Below are positions 11,285 through 23,689 of a stretch of 64,000 nucleotides of DNA, in pieces. The stretch's first letter is position 1. Each line of letters begins with the position of its first letter. The notes under the pieces were generated by a model. That model was given only the letters and a program-made list of their open reading frames with translations, had not been told where the DNA came from and did not search any database. Source of the stretch: Daldinia sp. FL1419 (lineage: Eukaryota > Ascomycota > Sordariomycetes > Xylariales > Hypoxylaceae); assembly GCA_025201765.1 (NCBI GenBank), contig MU623377.1, positions 1 through 64,000 on the forward strand. Direction: 5' to 3'. The position numbers were made by a program, and so were the translations under genes.

Positions 11285-11498
11285 GCGGTTGGTCTTTAAG
11301 GGTTGTAATTGCGTTCTTATTTTACTTCTAGGCTTTACCTATTAATCGTTTAATACCACTTGAAAGTATGATCTACTGGTTTATAAAGATTGTTGATTTA
11401 GTCAAGGCTATCAGGCGCTTAAGTCGCTTGCCTGAATTTATAACTGAAATCTGAAATGGCAAAATCGTTTTTACGAAGGCCCGTCATACTGGGTCAGC

Positions 11499-12529
11499 TC
11501 ACCCCACAACTTCCTCCAGAAACTTGAAGGTCCTAGATAAGCTGCTACGAAGATCTCCTGTGGAATCCTGGAGAATATCGATATCCGCCGGGATTTCCCT
11601 GACGTCGAACCCGTGACCTTGGCCTTTCACAATTTCAAGCAAGACTTTAACCCCTAAATCTTCCAGCGCCTTTGCCACCCCACGGCTTAACCCAACGTCA
11701 ACAGCGACGTCTGCATCTCCGTGCAACAACACAGTAGGAGGAAACTCCCGATGGAGCCCGAAAGAAGCGGGGAATAGTTGTCGAAACCCCTCGGGTATGG
11801 CGTCAGCACCACGCTCGTTGATCTCTTTCGCTAGGCCTCGCACATCTGTCAATACATCCGGATACAGCGCTGCCTCGTGCAATGCCTTTATCCAGGTGTA
11901 TCTCTCATCCGTCGCCATGTCTTGAGGGAACGGATATCCGTCAATCTTAACCCCTTTTGCCCTCACAGCATATATCTGTTCGACGATGGATTCGAGTTTA
12001 TCTACCGGCGTAGCTAGCGGCTGACCCGGCTTCACATACCGCGGGCCCGCGGGATCGAGCATGCCGTATATGAGTAGGAGGGCCGTGATAGGCGGTGACT
12101 GGGGATGAGCCGCAGTGGCGAGAGCGAGGTAGCCACCGGCGCTAGAACCGGCAACGATCAACTTGTTTGACTTAGCAAAGTGGTCTCGGACCCAGTTCGT
12201 GGCATCGACTGCATCTTGGACGATATCAAGACCATTGGACTCCGGCATCAAGCGGTACGACGGTGTAGCGTACGCCCAGCCACGACGGTGGCAAGCATTG
12301 ATTAGCCAATGGGGCGGATATGTAGTCTTTTCGCCAATCACCTGTATTCATTAGCTATCTCTTAGAGAATGCAGTAGCATGAACCGATTACAAGATAGCC
12401 GCCATGGAAATGAATAAGTACTGTCCCGGAATCGGCATTATAACCTTCGGGTGCATGCACATCGATCGTTAAGGATACATTTCCCGCAACTTTATATACA
12501 CTAGTTGAAACTTGAATTCGAGTGCCCAT
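11499..12529 (-). CDS. Alpha/beta-hydrolase, HSL-type esterase
   Basis: Two exons on the minus strand, 12529-12392 and 12341-11499, with a 50-nt intron, giving 326 residues. Start is the ATG at 12529, since the longer frame begins only with TTG. The oxyanion motif FHGGYL (41-46) ends exactly at the splice site. The nucleophile elbow is GSSAGG with Ser113. Late acid and base candidates are the Asp residues in HGDADVAVD and His in GHGFDV. SYRLMPES between them is typical of the hormone-sensitive-lipase/acetyl-hydrolase group. It should hydrolyse a carboxylic ester or lactone; no signal peptide, so intracellular. It is divergent from the P450 at 13369, which suggests shared control. Confidence 0.9.
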
Positions 12530-13368
12530 TGTTAGTCTTGCTTGTTGATAGTAATGGGATTCTCTACACTTGAAACAAAGCACCTGGAACAAGTGCAATC
12601 CAGCTAGTTCTTAGAAGGATATAAAATTTAATGGAAAATCCGGAATCCCGGGAGATAGGGCTGCTGGGATCTAGCTTCTATAGCGGAGTGATCTCGTATG
12701 GGTAAGCTCGTATGGTTCACTTTCAAAGGTAGCTGAGGGGATATACATAGGAGGAAGAATGAGACAATACCAACTACCCACATACGTTCCGCTTTTATCG
12801 TACTTATATATAGATTGATTGGTTAATCGGGGATTCCCCTCCTCCCTTTTTATATGCGTCTGTAACCCTTCCGCTCGGCTCTGGGCTAGACGTTCGGGAT
12901 TCGGGTTACACTCCGGCAGACAAGTCTTCGATACCCCTAGGCTGAAAACGCATAGCATTATGACCGACTAGAAGGGTGGCATCGGCTCGCATTTATCTGG
13001 AAACGCTCCCGCGGAGAATGCCCACAGTCAGGTGCTACAGACTGTTACACATCGGCGTTAGAGTATGGCTGACGCCATGACCGATGATACTTTAGGTACC
13101 TACATAAGCACAGCCATGGGAAGATCGCAGTTTGAATTCTATAATTCGTCAATTCCGTCGTATATGCATCGAAGCCTTCGCGGAGGATATTTCTTACTCG
13201 GAGTTCACCCTCAACGCCACTCCGTTGATGAGAACATCATGTTGCTAGAACCGTTATCTATCAGGGAGAACCGACGGCATCTGTGGAATAAAAGCCATGT
13301 ATAATTCTATATATGAGTTAATTAGTTTAATATATCTGTATGATACTTAAGATAATCTTCGCTATACA
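12530..13368. promoter_or_regulatory. Bidirectional promoter region, hydrolase and P450
   Basis: This 839-bp stretch separates the divergent hydrolase (minus) and P450 (plus) start codons. Short open frames inside it (12671-12958 minus, 13065-13304 plus) show no domain. It is the natural place for sites bound by the regulator encoded at 15294-17614, but no site is claimed. Confidence 0.45.
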
Positions 13369-15057
13369 ATGGACAATTTCTGGACTTTCAACGAGATCAA
13401 CATGGCTGTCATAGCCACAAGTGCCTTCTTGTCCCTGTTTACGATATATGTCATTTACCAAAGATTTTTCCATCCGCTATCAAAATATCCTGGACCATTT
13501 CTTGCCTCTCTGACAAACGGCTGGAAAGGATATTACCTCTATAGGCTGAGCTTACACGAACAACTTCTTAATGCTCATATCAAGTTTGGCCCCGTCGTAA
13601 GGATTGGGCCTAATGACCTACACTTCTGGAGTGCCGACGCCATATCGCCAATTTACAAGTCAGGAAGACAGATGGCCAAGACGGAATTCTACGATGGCTT
13701 CACCGCATTCAAGCCAAATTTATTTGGGGGTAGGGATGAAGATGTCAGTTGCCAAAACTCCCAGCTTGTCATATAGGTTTCAATTAGGCTCTACTGTACT
13801 AATCCGATGTAGATCCACGCTTTACGTCGACGACAATTATCACATGGATTTTCACAGGCCTCTATATGGAAGATGGAACCACTGATTGAAGGCCAGATGA
13901 AGATCCTAACCGAGAAGCTGACCAAATTAGCCCAAACCCAGCAAGTGTTCGATTTTAAACACCTGATCGCGTATTATGTATTCGATATCCTGGGTGACGT
14001 TGCGTTTGGTAGTTCCTTCAACACCCAAATTAGCGAAGTGGCCCCTGAGATCCCTGCCATCAACGACCATATCCTGCTCTCGAGTCTCCTCGGCACCTTT
14101 CCGTTCCGATCTTTCTTCAAGAGCATAATTCCTATGCTACCGAGCCCCTGGCTCCGCCACTTGATGATAAGTAGGGAGAACCTGAAGAATACCTGTGCCA
14201 AATGCGTAGAAAACAGACGATCGTCATATACTAGCCGCTCGGATTTGATGCAACATCTATTGGATGCTAAAGATCCGGAAACCGGGGCCAAGCTGACTGA
14301 CCCTGAGATTTATTCGGAGGCATGGGCGATGCTGTAAGCTATATTAACGCTCAGAAACAGTGAATACGTAAAATACTAATCATTCACAGAGTCGCCGGAT
14401 CCCACTCCACTTCGGGGAGTCTAAGCCTGCTATTTTGGCACTTGCTCCACGACGATCAAGTCTTACAGCGAGTCGATCAAGAAATCCGAGACACTCTCGG
14501 CGACCTTCCCAAAGACAAGATTTCGTATCCTATCAAGGACCTTGAGTCTTCTCTGAATTATACTGGAGCATGTATCCAGGAGAGTTTCAGAATAAGCCCC
14601 GTATTCAACATGTGTCTATGGCGACGCGTCATCAGCCCTGAAGGTGTCAATATAGACGGCTTCCATATTCCGCAAAACGTCAGTATCAAACAACCAGCCT
14701 ATAATACCGAAGCGCCATCTAACCAGCCCCTTTAAATAGACAAACGTAGCCATCTCGAACCACGCACTGCACCATAATCCCAAAATCTGGGGCCCGGATA
14801 CGGAGAGCTTCTCACCCGACCGATTCCTCGAAGCCGACGGAAAGTCGCTGGCGAATAATCTCCTCCAATTCAGTATCGGGCACCGCATGTGCATCGGAAA
14901 ACACCTAGCCATGACGAATATCTGGAAGACGGCAACTACGCTGATCAATAAATTCGAGTTTCACCCCGTATCCGCAGAGCGCTACTTCGAGATAGAAAGC
15001 TCTGGTATCGGAGAGATGAGAGGCCCGTTTCTGTGTACGGTGACCTTGAAGAGTTGA
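13369..15057 (+). CDS. Cytochrome P450 monooxygenase 1
   Basis: Four exons, 13369-13743, 13813-14333, 14390-14678 and 14740-15057, giving 500 residues. An N-terminal membrane anchor (about 10-32) is followed by the proline hinge HPLSKYPGP. Helix C has HALRRRQLSHGFS, starting just after the first intron. The I-helix is AGSHSTSG (301-308), ExxR is Glu363-Arg366, and the heme loop FSIGHRMCIG has Cys446 as iron ligand. All core elements are intact. It should be an ER-anchored enzyme that hydroxylates a small lipophilic substrate with electrons from P450 reductase. Introns 1 and 3 use GTCAGT donors, less common than GTANGT, but both keep frame and motif order. It is divergent from the hydrolase and convergent with the regulator gene 236 bases away. 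Confidence 0.92.
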
Positions 15058-15293
15058 GTAATATAGATAATTTCGCAGAGATTAATGTATTAAGTATAGG
15101 TAGGTAGCTAGGTAGCTATGGTATAACTACGCCCTATATGTCTGAGTTTTGGTTCTATGTTCTAACAAAAGGATTTCATATAACGAGTCAGGACAGCACC
15201 TAAACGCTATCCCATCAACAAGGTTTCAAATGAACTTTTGGATAAAGAGCTTTCCTATAGCCGTATTTTGATTCATTTACGGACTATATAATC

Positions 15294-17614
15294 CTAAAAG
15301 GTTTCCTGTCCCACCTGAATTGCCTCGAACTGTAAAATCAGATCTGCTAGATGGCTCATATCCGATTTATCAATCTTTGCCTGTGGTACGAAGGAACTCG
15401 AACTCGGAAGAAGATTATTCGAAGGGTAGGGATATGGGTTTAGTTGCGAATGCGCCGTGTTCAGTTGGAGCTTTGCTAACGCGGCAAATTCGGGTGCCTG
15501 CTGCATAAATAGACCCTCGCCCGAGCACGTATCTATGCGTATGTTGCAGGCCTGTAACCGGTGCATGTTCCACTCCCAAATATCTTCCCATCTATCTATT
15601 GCCTTTAGGAGTGGCTGGGTATCAGACGAGACAAAAAGCGATAACGTTCGCCGATGATAAACTAAAGCATGTAGAGCTATAAGAAGGGGTGGTTAGCGGT
15701 ATGATCCGCAGTTATATTCTTAGGATAGATAGCATATCCTAGCGGTGGTCAATTTACCATTAACAGCAACAAATAAGCTTAGACAGCTCGCCGGGAGAAC
15801 AGCTTCATAATTAAATATGCCATCGGGGGCGGTCGTTAAAAGCCGTAACGCCTCAACTAAGGTAAGCATTCGCAGCGATAGAGATCCGAAGCAAGTCAAT
15901 TCGGAGAACTCTACAGCAGAAGTAGCCTGGAAGTAAACTTCTAAACATGGCAGCTCATTCGTCATTTCCTGGAGTGACATTCGTGGGACGCAGTTATGGA
16001 AGATCAAAAATCCACAGTCAAGGAGGAACACGTATGACACAATTCTTCAGCATAATTAGTTTAGATTCAGATCTCTTGGTATAAGACAGTATAGTATCAC
16101 TTACCTAATGAGTTCCTCACGGCGAATAAAGTTCTTCCATCTCACTTCATCTGACTCTTCTATTGATGGGTCGTGATTGTGGGTAGCATGGGGGATACCA
16201 AGGGTCCTCACAGCCTGCAGATAATCAGCACATACTTTACTAATAATAGTATAGATTGCTGGGGGTCAGATAGAGCCACTTACAGCTACTAAGGAGGTAA
16301 ACTTATGACGTCTAATTCTTTCTTTGGCGGCTTCGTTCCCTTCCCACTTCTGCATAATACAGATGAAATATGCAGCCTGGAATGTAGCTACGGCCCCTGA
16401 GTTATGGACCTCGTCAACATCTCTATATCCTTCACAGTCAAAGATTTTAGAACCGAAGATGGCATTTTCGGCGATATCCAGCAAGAGTTTCGCCTCTTCT
16501 CTGTGTTGTGAAAATGGTGACATAACTGCACCTAGCAAGACCATCGCCATCACCAGCAGAGGGTGAGCAAAGGCCAGGTTGAAGGACGAGCGGTGAACAA
16601 TCGGACAATGTGGATACCAACGTTCCCAGAAAATAGCCAGCAATTTTGGCATTTCTTCAATAGAAAACAGATTGTTGGCGGCCAACATGACTTGAGTGAA
16701 GTTGATATTGGTGGGATGGGCCAGAGTCGCGTCTGTGCCCCGTGTGTTAGACTCGAGGAGTCGACATATCCCTGCGCCCTTGGAAATGTACACGGTTCTG
16801 CAGCTGTATACACCTACGAGACTCTGCGGCTGTATAGATGGTCGCCTGTAGTTATATGAACTATTCACACCCGTGGTGCGAGTGAAGTTTAACAGAAATT
16901 GAAGACGAATAGGATGTTGCATTCTCTCAGGGGGGTGTTCTACCGCGGGCATGAGTATGGTCAGATCTCCTACATAAGGCATTACGCTGTTTAATTCATA
17001 GTCGATGCCATAGAATGGTAAGTCAACGAGTTCGGCACCGGGATGGGGTTCACCAGGGTTAACAGGGTTAACAGGGCCAGGTCCAGCAGCAGAGCTAAGG
17101 GCTTCAGAGCTTGCGTTCACTTCCGCTACTGGAGAGCTGCGTCTATATATGCATTCCTTTTTCCTTTCCGTACACTCAAGGCAAGGCACTTGAAGATCGC
17201 ATGCCCGCTTGAGAGTTGTACAACCTTCACAAGCCCGCTTCCGCCTACCAGCTTGGATAGCTGGAGGCATGCCCACGCCACTTTGGACCCGGAGTGCGCA
17301 TGATTTGTAGTGCCTTCTTAAGGCATCACTATAATTACGAATCAAGTCAACGGTCTAGTTCTAGTCACAAGTAGAGCCACTAGAGTGTCTAACCCTCGTT
17401 TGAATTTGGCAATACAGAACTTGCATGCAAACCTACGATCTGTAGTGTCTATCGTTTGTTGTTAGCGGTATGTCATATCTTAGCACCCTGACTTGACGGG
17501 TACGCGGGTAAACATACGGGCAGTGGATATGTGCCTCTTGAGATGTTCATGTCGACGGAAAGTCGTCAAACATGCATCGCACTTAAAAGACTTGGCGGCG
17601 TTTGACTCCGGCAT
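15294..17614 (-). CDS. Transcription factor with two C2H2 fingers and a Zn2Cys6 cluster
   Basis: Six exons on the minus strand: 17614-17518, 17439-17394, 17328-16284, 16214-16105, 16044-15758 and 15676-15294, giving 655 residues. Finger 1 uses Cys12, Cys15, His28 and His33; finger 2 uses Cys38, Cys41, His54 and Cys58 and is split by intron 2. The binuclear cluster is Cys81, 84, 91, 97, 100 and 107 with the canonical 2-6-5-2-6 spacing. The middle and C-terminal parts, including FWERWYPHCPIVHRSSF and W-x-x-FIRREELIR, fit the fungal-specific transcription factor domain. The dual finger plus Zn2Cys6 layout is known in a class of fungal regulators. The donor of intron 2 (GTTAGA) and the acceptor of intron 4 (GAAG) are weak, but every junction keeps frame. 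It is the likely local regulator of the hydrolase/P450/reductase group, which is inference from position. Confidence 0.88.
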
Positions 17615-18564
17615 TGGTAACGCATTTCCCCTTGGGTTTCGGATCTCGGTCCTACGATCTAACTCTTTTTTTCTTTTCTTTTTTTAATGCTAAGGAGTTC
17701 GTTTACGAATTACGCCGAGAGTCTTGCTTTTATCAATGATATGCTCGGTTTCGTTGTGAAATGGTTTTTCGAGTGCTTATCGACATTTATGATGGCCGCA
17801 ATGCGCTAAGAGTCTAGTATCGAGATGTCAATTATTTCGTCGCGAAGGAGGATAAGGAAAGGTAGCGACCTGGAAAAGAAAAGACCAATGCTGCCCGACA
17901 TTTCCGGTTCTCCCTTTTCTGCGCACTTAAAAATCCCAACTGCATATTTAGGACGCCGCTAAACCGCTTAGGGGTGCAAAGTACATAGGTACTGCAGCCA
18001 TCCGGCGCTAGACAAGGTCTGAATGGTTCCAAACCAATCCGGCATTAAAAATAAATCTAAATCTATGGGGCAACCCTACCCCGCTGCCCCGTACCAACAA
18101 GTGAAGTGGGTTGAATTTGTTAGTGGTTATTCTGTGCTAACTTCGAAATTTGCATCTCTTCAGCACCATATATCATTGTTACAAAGTCCCCTTCAAAACT
18201 CGTCAATAAAACCATATTCGGATGGTTTATTCAACTCACATCCTGAATAATATAAATACATTCATCTATCTTTACGATCCGTGTTTAGCTACAAAAGTTC
18301 GCATAAAATAATAACGAAGTTTCTATGGAACGAATATCTGGAATGAAATTTTCGAGACCAGGACCAAAACCCCATTCAGATTATAAAAAGTACCAGGGAA
18401 GAATCTTCTTGTGGTTACGAATAACAGCCCTCTAAAACTCCCTTCCCGCATTGAAAGCGAATATAGTGAGACGGCAACAAAATCGTCTGGGACCCCATCC
18501 AAACCCCTAGGGTTTTGTAGCTAGTCGTGCAAACCTCAATGAGACTCTCTTTACTTAAAAGGAG
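17615..18564. other. Promoter region of the regulator and gene-free DNA
   Basis: Upstream of the transcription factor gene and downstream of the decayed gene. T-rich tract at about 17665-17687. No gene seen. Confidence 0.4.
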
Positions 18565-19623
18565 CTAGATCCACGTATTTATAGACTTGAGATTACCCCC
18601 AAGATTCTCGACAAGGACTTGGCCTAGGCGGTTATCATCTTCCCGGGATGAATAGTTGCAACCCAGTAAACGAATGAAATTATGGCTCTCAATTACCTGT
18701 AATATCTAGGTCGGCGATCCATTTCGAGCTGTCATAAACAGATATAAGCGCCTCCTGTGTCATTATGTCTACATCAACAGCACCGCGAGAACTCGCTAGG
18801 GGGGGGTTGAACTCTGTAAATTTCAGATACAAGGAAGTTCGGGTAAGATAGTTCTTAAGGGTCCCATCAACAGTAACAACCGTTTTCAGATCTCCCTCGC
18901 GTTGGGTCAAGTTGTAATACTCGCGGCGTCGGAGGTGGAATAAGCATCACTATGCCGGGATGCCCAACGTTGCCAACTATGCGTTGAATGCCTAAAAACT
19001 CTACGAAACCCGAGCGATCCAAGAGGGTCGGATCCTGAAGAATCGCCTCAGAAGCATAAATTGAACTTCCCGTTATAATCACCATTACAAGCTTGACTCG
19101 GTCGGGGTATATATCATGTCCGCCAGATTCTAACATAGCAAGACAAGAGAACTTTATTGCTCGCCAGACATCTAGAGAACCACCGATTTTTATTAGGCTC
19201 TCCCACGCCATAGTAGCCCAATGGGAGAACCCTGGCGGTTGCTTTATAATACCGATAAACGTTGTTACTTCTGGCCAGTTATTATACAACTCGGTTATCG
19301 CCAATACCGCAGGCAAAGATTTGAAGTATAGCGAACTTTCCAGACTTATGAATTCTCTGAGGCATGAGAACATCGAAGAACATCTGAGTCCATTCATCCA
19401 ACATGGACAAAGAATATCACATGCTTATCTAGGTACCGATTAAACAATTGTAATGCGAAAGTCCAGTGATATGAGTTCCCTCCATTCCACTTACACTATA
19501 AGCGTCAAGGAACCAGCTGTCGAGATTAGCCACGCTCAGATTCCGCGGAACGTCTTGGTCCCCCTGCTGTAAAGGATTTTCAGCGTCGTTGATATGAACC
19601 CAGCGGACGTTTTTCTCTGTCAT
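18565..19623 (-). pseudogene. Decayed fungal gene of unknown function
   Basis: Three collinear minus-strand segments read like one protein broken by frame changes. Segment 1 starts at ATG 19623 and ends at a GTAAGT donor near 19493 (sequence ends LDSWFLDAYS). Segment 2 runs about 19397-18920 and has a long continuous frame (HWATMAWESL to VMLIPPPTPR). Segment 3 runs 18910-18690 in another frame (TVDGTLKNYLTRTS to KWIADLDI). A further in-phase-looking stretch with FIRLLGC continues in yet another frame to a TAG at 18565-18567. The segment 2/3 switch occurs within overlapping coding sequence with no splice sites, as expected for an indel, and a simple intron does not join segments 1 and 2 in frame. 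I do not recognise the family. A functional gene with sequencing errors or more introns is the alternative. Confidence 0.5.
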
Positions 19624-21120
19624 TTTCAATTTCCCGTCCAGGGGTCATTTTCCACTAAGGATCTGTACTGGTATCGCCGTTGTTAACTCCCAATTCTTTG
19701 AGTGTCCAAGCTTCCAATACACTTGAATATGTAGTGCCCTATTTTAGGGTGACACGTATCTATGCCTCATTCAATACCTACACACTGGGAAAGAAATAGC
19801 TCCCCATTGGTTTGAGACCGTCTATAATAAATCTCGCTCCAGTGATATGATGATTTGAATAGTCTTGCATATCAATAGTAGTTCATATCGCAGATTATAC
19901 GAAAGGCTTCCTCCGTCTGCCTGATGTTACAAGCATACATACCTGACACGTCCTCGAAAGTATACTCTCTATCACTGCGAAATCAATCCAAAGCCCTCCT
20001 GGTATATGGACATCTACAATAATTAGGTCACATGACGCCCAGAATGGATATACTAATTATATTTGCGTTGATTTCTTAGGGACTATCCTACGCATCTCAA
20101 CCGGGAAGAACCTCACAGTAGTGGTTGATGTAACGTAAGTACATATATTTATAGTATTATACATTGTATAGATTAAATATCCACTCCCGCAGTTTATTTA
20201 ACACCTAAGAGTAAAGAGAAAGCAAGAAAAGAGACAATCTAGAAAATAGGCATTGTGAATTGTGGTTCCTAGGTAAAACTAATAGATTGGGTAAACGGTT
20301 TATATGTCCCTTCAACCGACTTAAAACAAGACGAGTTTTATGCTTAGTGACTGCCTACATTTATTAATCCTGAAAGCGGTTGAGGTTGTAGTAAACAGGT
20401 AGTCTCGAGGAATCTTAGGTGGATAAACTAGAAGCCAGGCAAGTTGCGAACAACAATCGATCTTCACACGACTCATGAACATACCGCAATGAACGCCCTC
20501 ACCAAATCACTTAGGTATAATTCAGTCTAGGTTGTTGATATCGTGCCTATCTGGGGATAGCTACCTAGGATAAACCTCAGTAAACATTATCTAACGTTAC
20601 CCAGGTAGTTAACATCTTAGCTATTGCTGGGTCCCAAGGGTATGGAAGTACAGAAGAGCCTCTCGTCGGTGATTTGAATAATTATCAGATAAAGAAGTAT
20701 TTGTCTCAGGATCTGATACCGCTTATTACGACGTAATTCCTCGATTCGTGCATCTTATCAAATTACGCGTGCCATCTCGCCGTTCCGAGCTAGCTCGTTG
20801 GGTCTAGAAGTGTAACGAACGATCACGCAACTTTATCGCCGAGCACGTCAGCGCCGCCTGCAGGGTACCACCGAAAACACCGCGCAACCACGGTAGGGAT
20901 AACATAGCACGAACGAGCTTTAAAATAAGAGCTGTTTATAGGATTCGGGCCTCGCAGTCGTTAGTCGGCGTAGCTTTTAGCTCATTGGTCGACATGGAGA
21001 GCTAGAAGCTGAGATATCGCGATACATAAAGCCTCGTTCGTGCGTAGAAATGAAAATGAACCTTCGTCGCTGTTTACTTAGCTACTGGCTTCATTGGCCT
21101 ATACTACATTGGGCTTCGCT
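19624..21120. promoter_or_regulatory. Upstream region of the MFS transporter gene
   Basis: This 1.5-kb stretch lies between the decayed gene and the transporter. No credible gene. It has TAGGT-type tracts around 20565-20610 and a GC-richer section 20760-20960 close to the transporter that may be promoter. No specific site is claimed. Confidence 0.4.
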
Positions 21121-22893
21121 ATGTCGCTTGACAAGTCGTTTGAGCCTGCCGTCAAGGCTTACCCCGGCGACGAAGAGGCTGCCCCCGTCGATGTTGACGA
21201 GTCCACCGTCGCGGATTGGACTGAGGCCGAGGAGCTCGCGGTGAAGCGCAAGTAAGACACTGCCCCCAATACGTATTCGCCGTGAGAATTAAGCCTATTT
21301 CTAATCATTCGTAGGCTTGACTTTATTTTACTGCCCATCTTGGGTCTTGCATTTTTCGCGCTACAGATGGACCGAGGAAACATTTCAAATGCCCTGACAA
21401 GCACCATCACACAAGACCTCGGCATCGATACGAACCAGATCAATGCCGGAAGTAGCATTCTATCGGCAGGCATCGTCTTGTTGGAAATTCCCTCCAACAT
21501 TCTGTTGCAGCGCATAGGACCCCGGAGATGGCTGTCTGCCCAAATCGTAGCTTGGGGACTTGTCGCCACCTTCCAAAACTTCATCAGGAATTATGGTGGC
21601 TATCTCGCCACACGCCTGCTTCTAGGGTTGGTATGGATTATGAGCGCATTGCTATGTATATCTATACGCAGGATGCTAACGTTAGCCTGTAGTGTGAGGC
21701 GGGCTTCATCCCGGGCGCGCTCTACACCATGTCGACTTGGTATAAGAAGTCGGAAACTAGCTTACGAATATCGATCTTCTTCCTTGGGAATCTTATCGCT
21801 TCGGCTACTACCTCGCTAATTGGTGCGGGTGTCCTTAGCATGGGTGATAGATACGGAGTCGCAGGTTGGAGATGGCTCTTCATTGGTATGTAATATTGCC
21901 CCTTTTATATACACAACTGCAACTTAACCCTAAATCTTTTTTATAGTCGAGGGCGCCATCACAATAGGAATTGGTGTCATCTTCATCCTCTTCTTGCCAC
22001 CGTCGGTTGGGAACGGATCGCCATTGATTAGTTTCGGACGTTGGTCGTACTTCAACAGACGCGAATCTTATATCTTGGTCCGTCGCGTACTGCTCGACGA
22101 CCCAGCCAAGACCACCAATCATCTGCGGATTTCGGGAAGCGATATCTGGACAACAGTCAAGAACCCTAGGATCTTACTTCACATCGTCATCACAATCACC
22201 GCCACCGTACCAGTAAACGCGATAAACACTTATGGGCCTAGCGTGATCAAGAATTTGGGTTACGGTACCGTGCGGGCCAATGCTATGGCTAGCGTTGGTG
22301 CCTTTATCGCCGCGATTATGACTGTGCTTCTAGGCTGGGTTTGCGACACCACGAGGAGAAGAGCGCCGGCGGTGCTAGTTGGTGCGATCTGGAGCTTGAT
22401 TGCATTCTCGTGCTTAAGGGAAGCGTTGAATTGGAGTGCCGGAAGGAAGTACGCAGCCGTTGTATTCTCAATGGCTATGAACTCCACGATACACATCCTT
22501 AACGTCGGTTGGTTATCGGTGAACTGTCAACGGCCACAAGAGCGTAGCGTTGCTATGGCGTAAGCTCCCTTTCCTCATACTCATATATACATTTCAACTT
22601 CGTTGCTGATTGTCCTTGCTAGCATGATTATAATGGGTGCGAATTCAGGCGGCATTGCGGGAAGCCAGGTATTCCGGACTCAAGATGCCCCTCTTTACCA
22701 GAACGCCTTCACTGCTTGTTTAGTACTTTCGGCCGTAGTTGCGGTAGAAATCATAGGGCAGGGCACGTGGTACTTCGTTAGCAATAAGAAGTTGGATAAT
22801 AAGGGAGAAGCTCCGGTCGTGGCTGGCAAGACTGATGAGACGCCTGATGGGCAGAGGGTTGAATTGGTAAGAAAATGGAGATGGACGTGGTAA
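21121..22893 (+). CDS. MFS transporter, anion:cation symporter (Dal5/Tna1-like)
   Basis: Five exons, 21121-21251, 21315-21630, 21693-21885, 21947-22559 and 22623-22893, with introns of 61-63 nt, giving 507 residues. A hydrophilic acidic N-terminus precedes KLDFILLPILGLAFFALQMDRGNISNA, the TM1 region typical of the allantoate permease group. The loop 2-3 signature is seen as LQRIGPRRWLS, and RLLLGLCEAGFIPGALYTMSTWY spans the TM4-TM5 region across intron 2. About twelve membrane segments fit the full length. Family members import small organic anions such as allantoate, nicotinate, pantothenate or biotin precursors at the plasma membrane; the substrate here is unknown. It may serve the neighbouring reductase/hydrolase/P450 group, though the decayed gene and 3.5 kb separate them. 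Confidence 0.92.
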
Positions 22894-23279
22894 GAAGTAC
22901 TTTGGTAGAGGCTATTTTCTGGATGGGAGCGGTATCGGTGCATGCTGAACCGAGTGAAGGACTTAGATCATTCTTGTTTCGACAGACGAAATCATAAATA
23001 GTCTTTACCCAATATTGGTATTATGAGGTAGGTACCTAGGTGGTTATGCGAATATCTAGGTACTCGACTTGGATAAGCCTGGGAATCCGAATACTTTAGT
23101 TTCCGAGGATAAATCTGCGACCGAGCTGTGAAATTCGTATAAGCGAGTAGGATATGAGATATTGGGGTGTGTTGTTGTTGTTGTTATTGTTGTTGTTCGT
23201 TTGGGCATGTTGTAACGCCGGGACTAAGACTTGGATCCGGAGCTTGGCAACTTGGGACCGGAGACTAATAATAATACTA
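22894..23279. other. Intergenic with a GTT microsatellite
   Basis: Downstream of the transporter. Contains a TAGGTACCTAGG tract at about 23030-23040 and an interrupted GTT repeat at about 23167-23198. No gene. Confidence 0.6.
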
Positions 23280-23405
23280 AATACGGTAAGTTTAAATCTA
23301 CAACCATATCCTCATAAATCTACAACCCATCCACTTTCCACGTGAGTTGGTGGCCCGATCACAACACACCTAATTTGTAAGGGATTTAGTCCAACCCCCA
23401 ACTAA
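23280..23405 (+). repeat. Left terminal inverted repeat
   Basis: Pairs with 23690-23815 in inverted orientation. Identity is near complete for the outer 80 bases and falls off toward the inner end near the C-run CCCCCAA. Confidence 0.85.
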
Positions 23406-23689
23406 ATCAGAATTTTGCCCGGTTGCATTTTTAATATAAAAATTTAAATAACTTTTTAGCCATTATTTTTAGCTATGCATCTATTCAATTATTATAATAA
23501 TATAAATTCCAACTGTACGCATTTAATTGGTTAGATTGATTAGGCCTTGCTGCTGTGAGCGTTGGCGTTAAGGGTATTGTGTACGATTGTGGTGGTGGTG
23601 CAGGTGGTGGCGTTGGTGTTGATAAGCTGATTTTGTTGCCTTTAATGCTTGAAAAAATGCGACTGGGCAGTTTTCTGTTTTTTCTGTTT

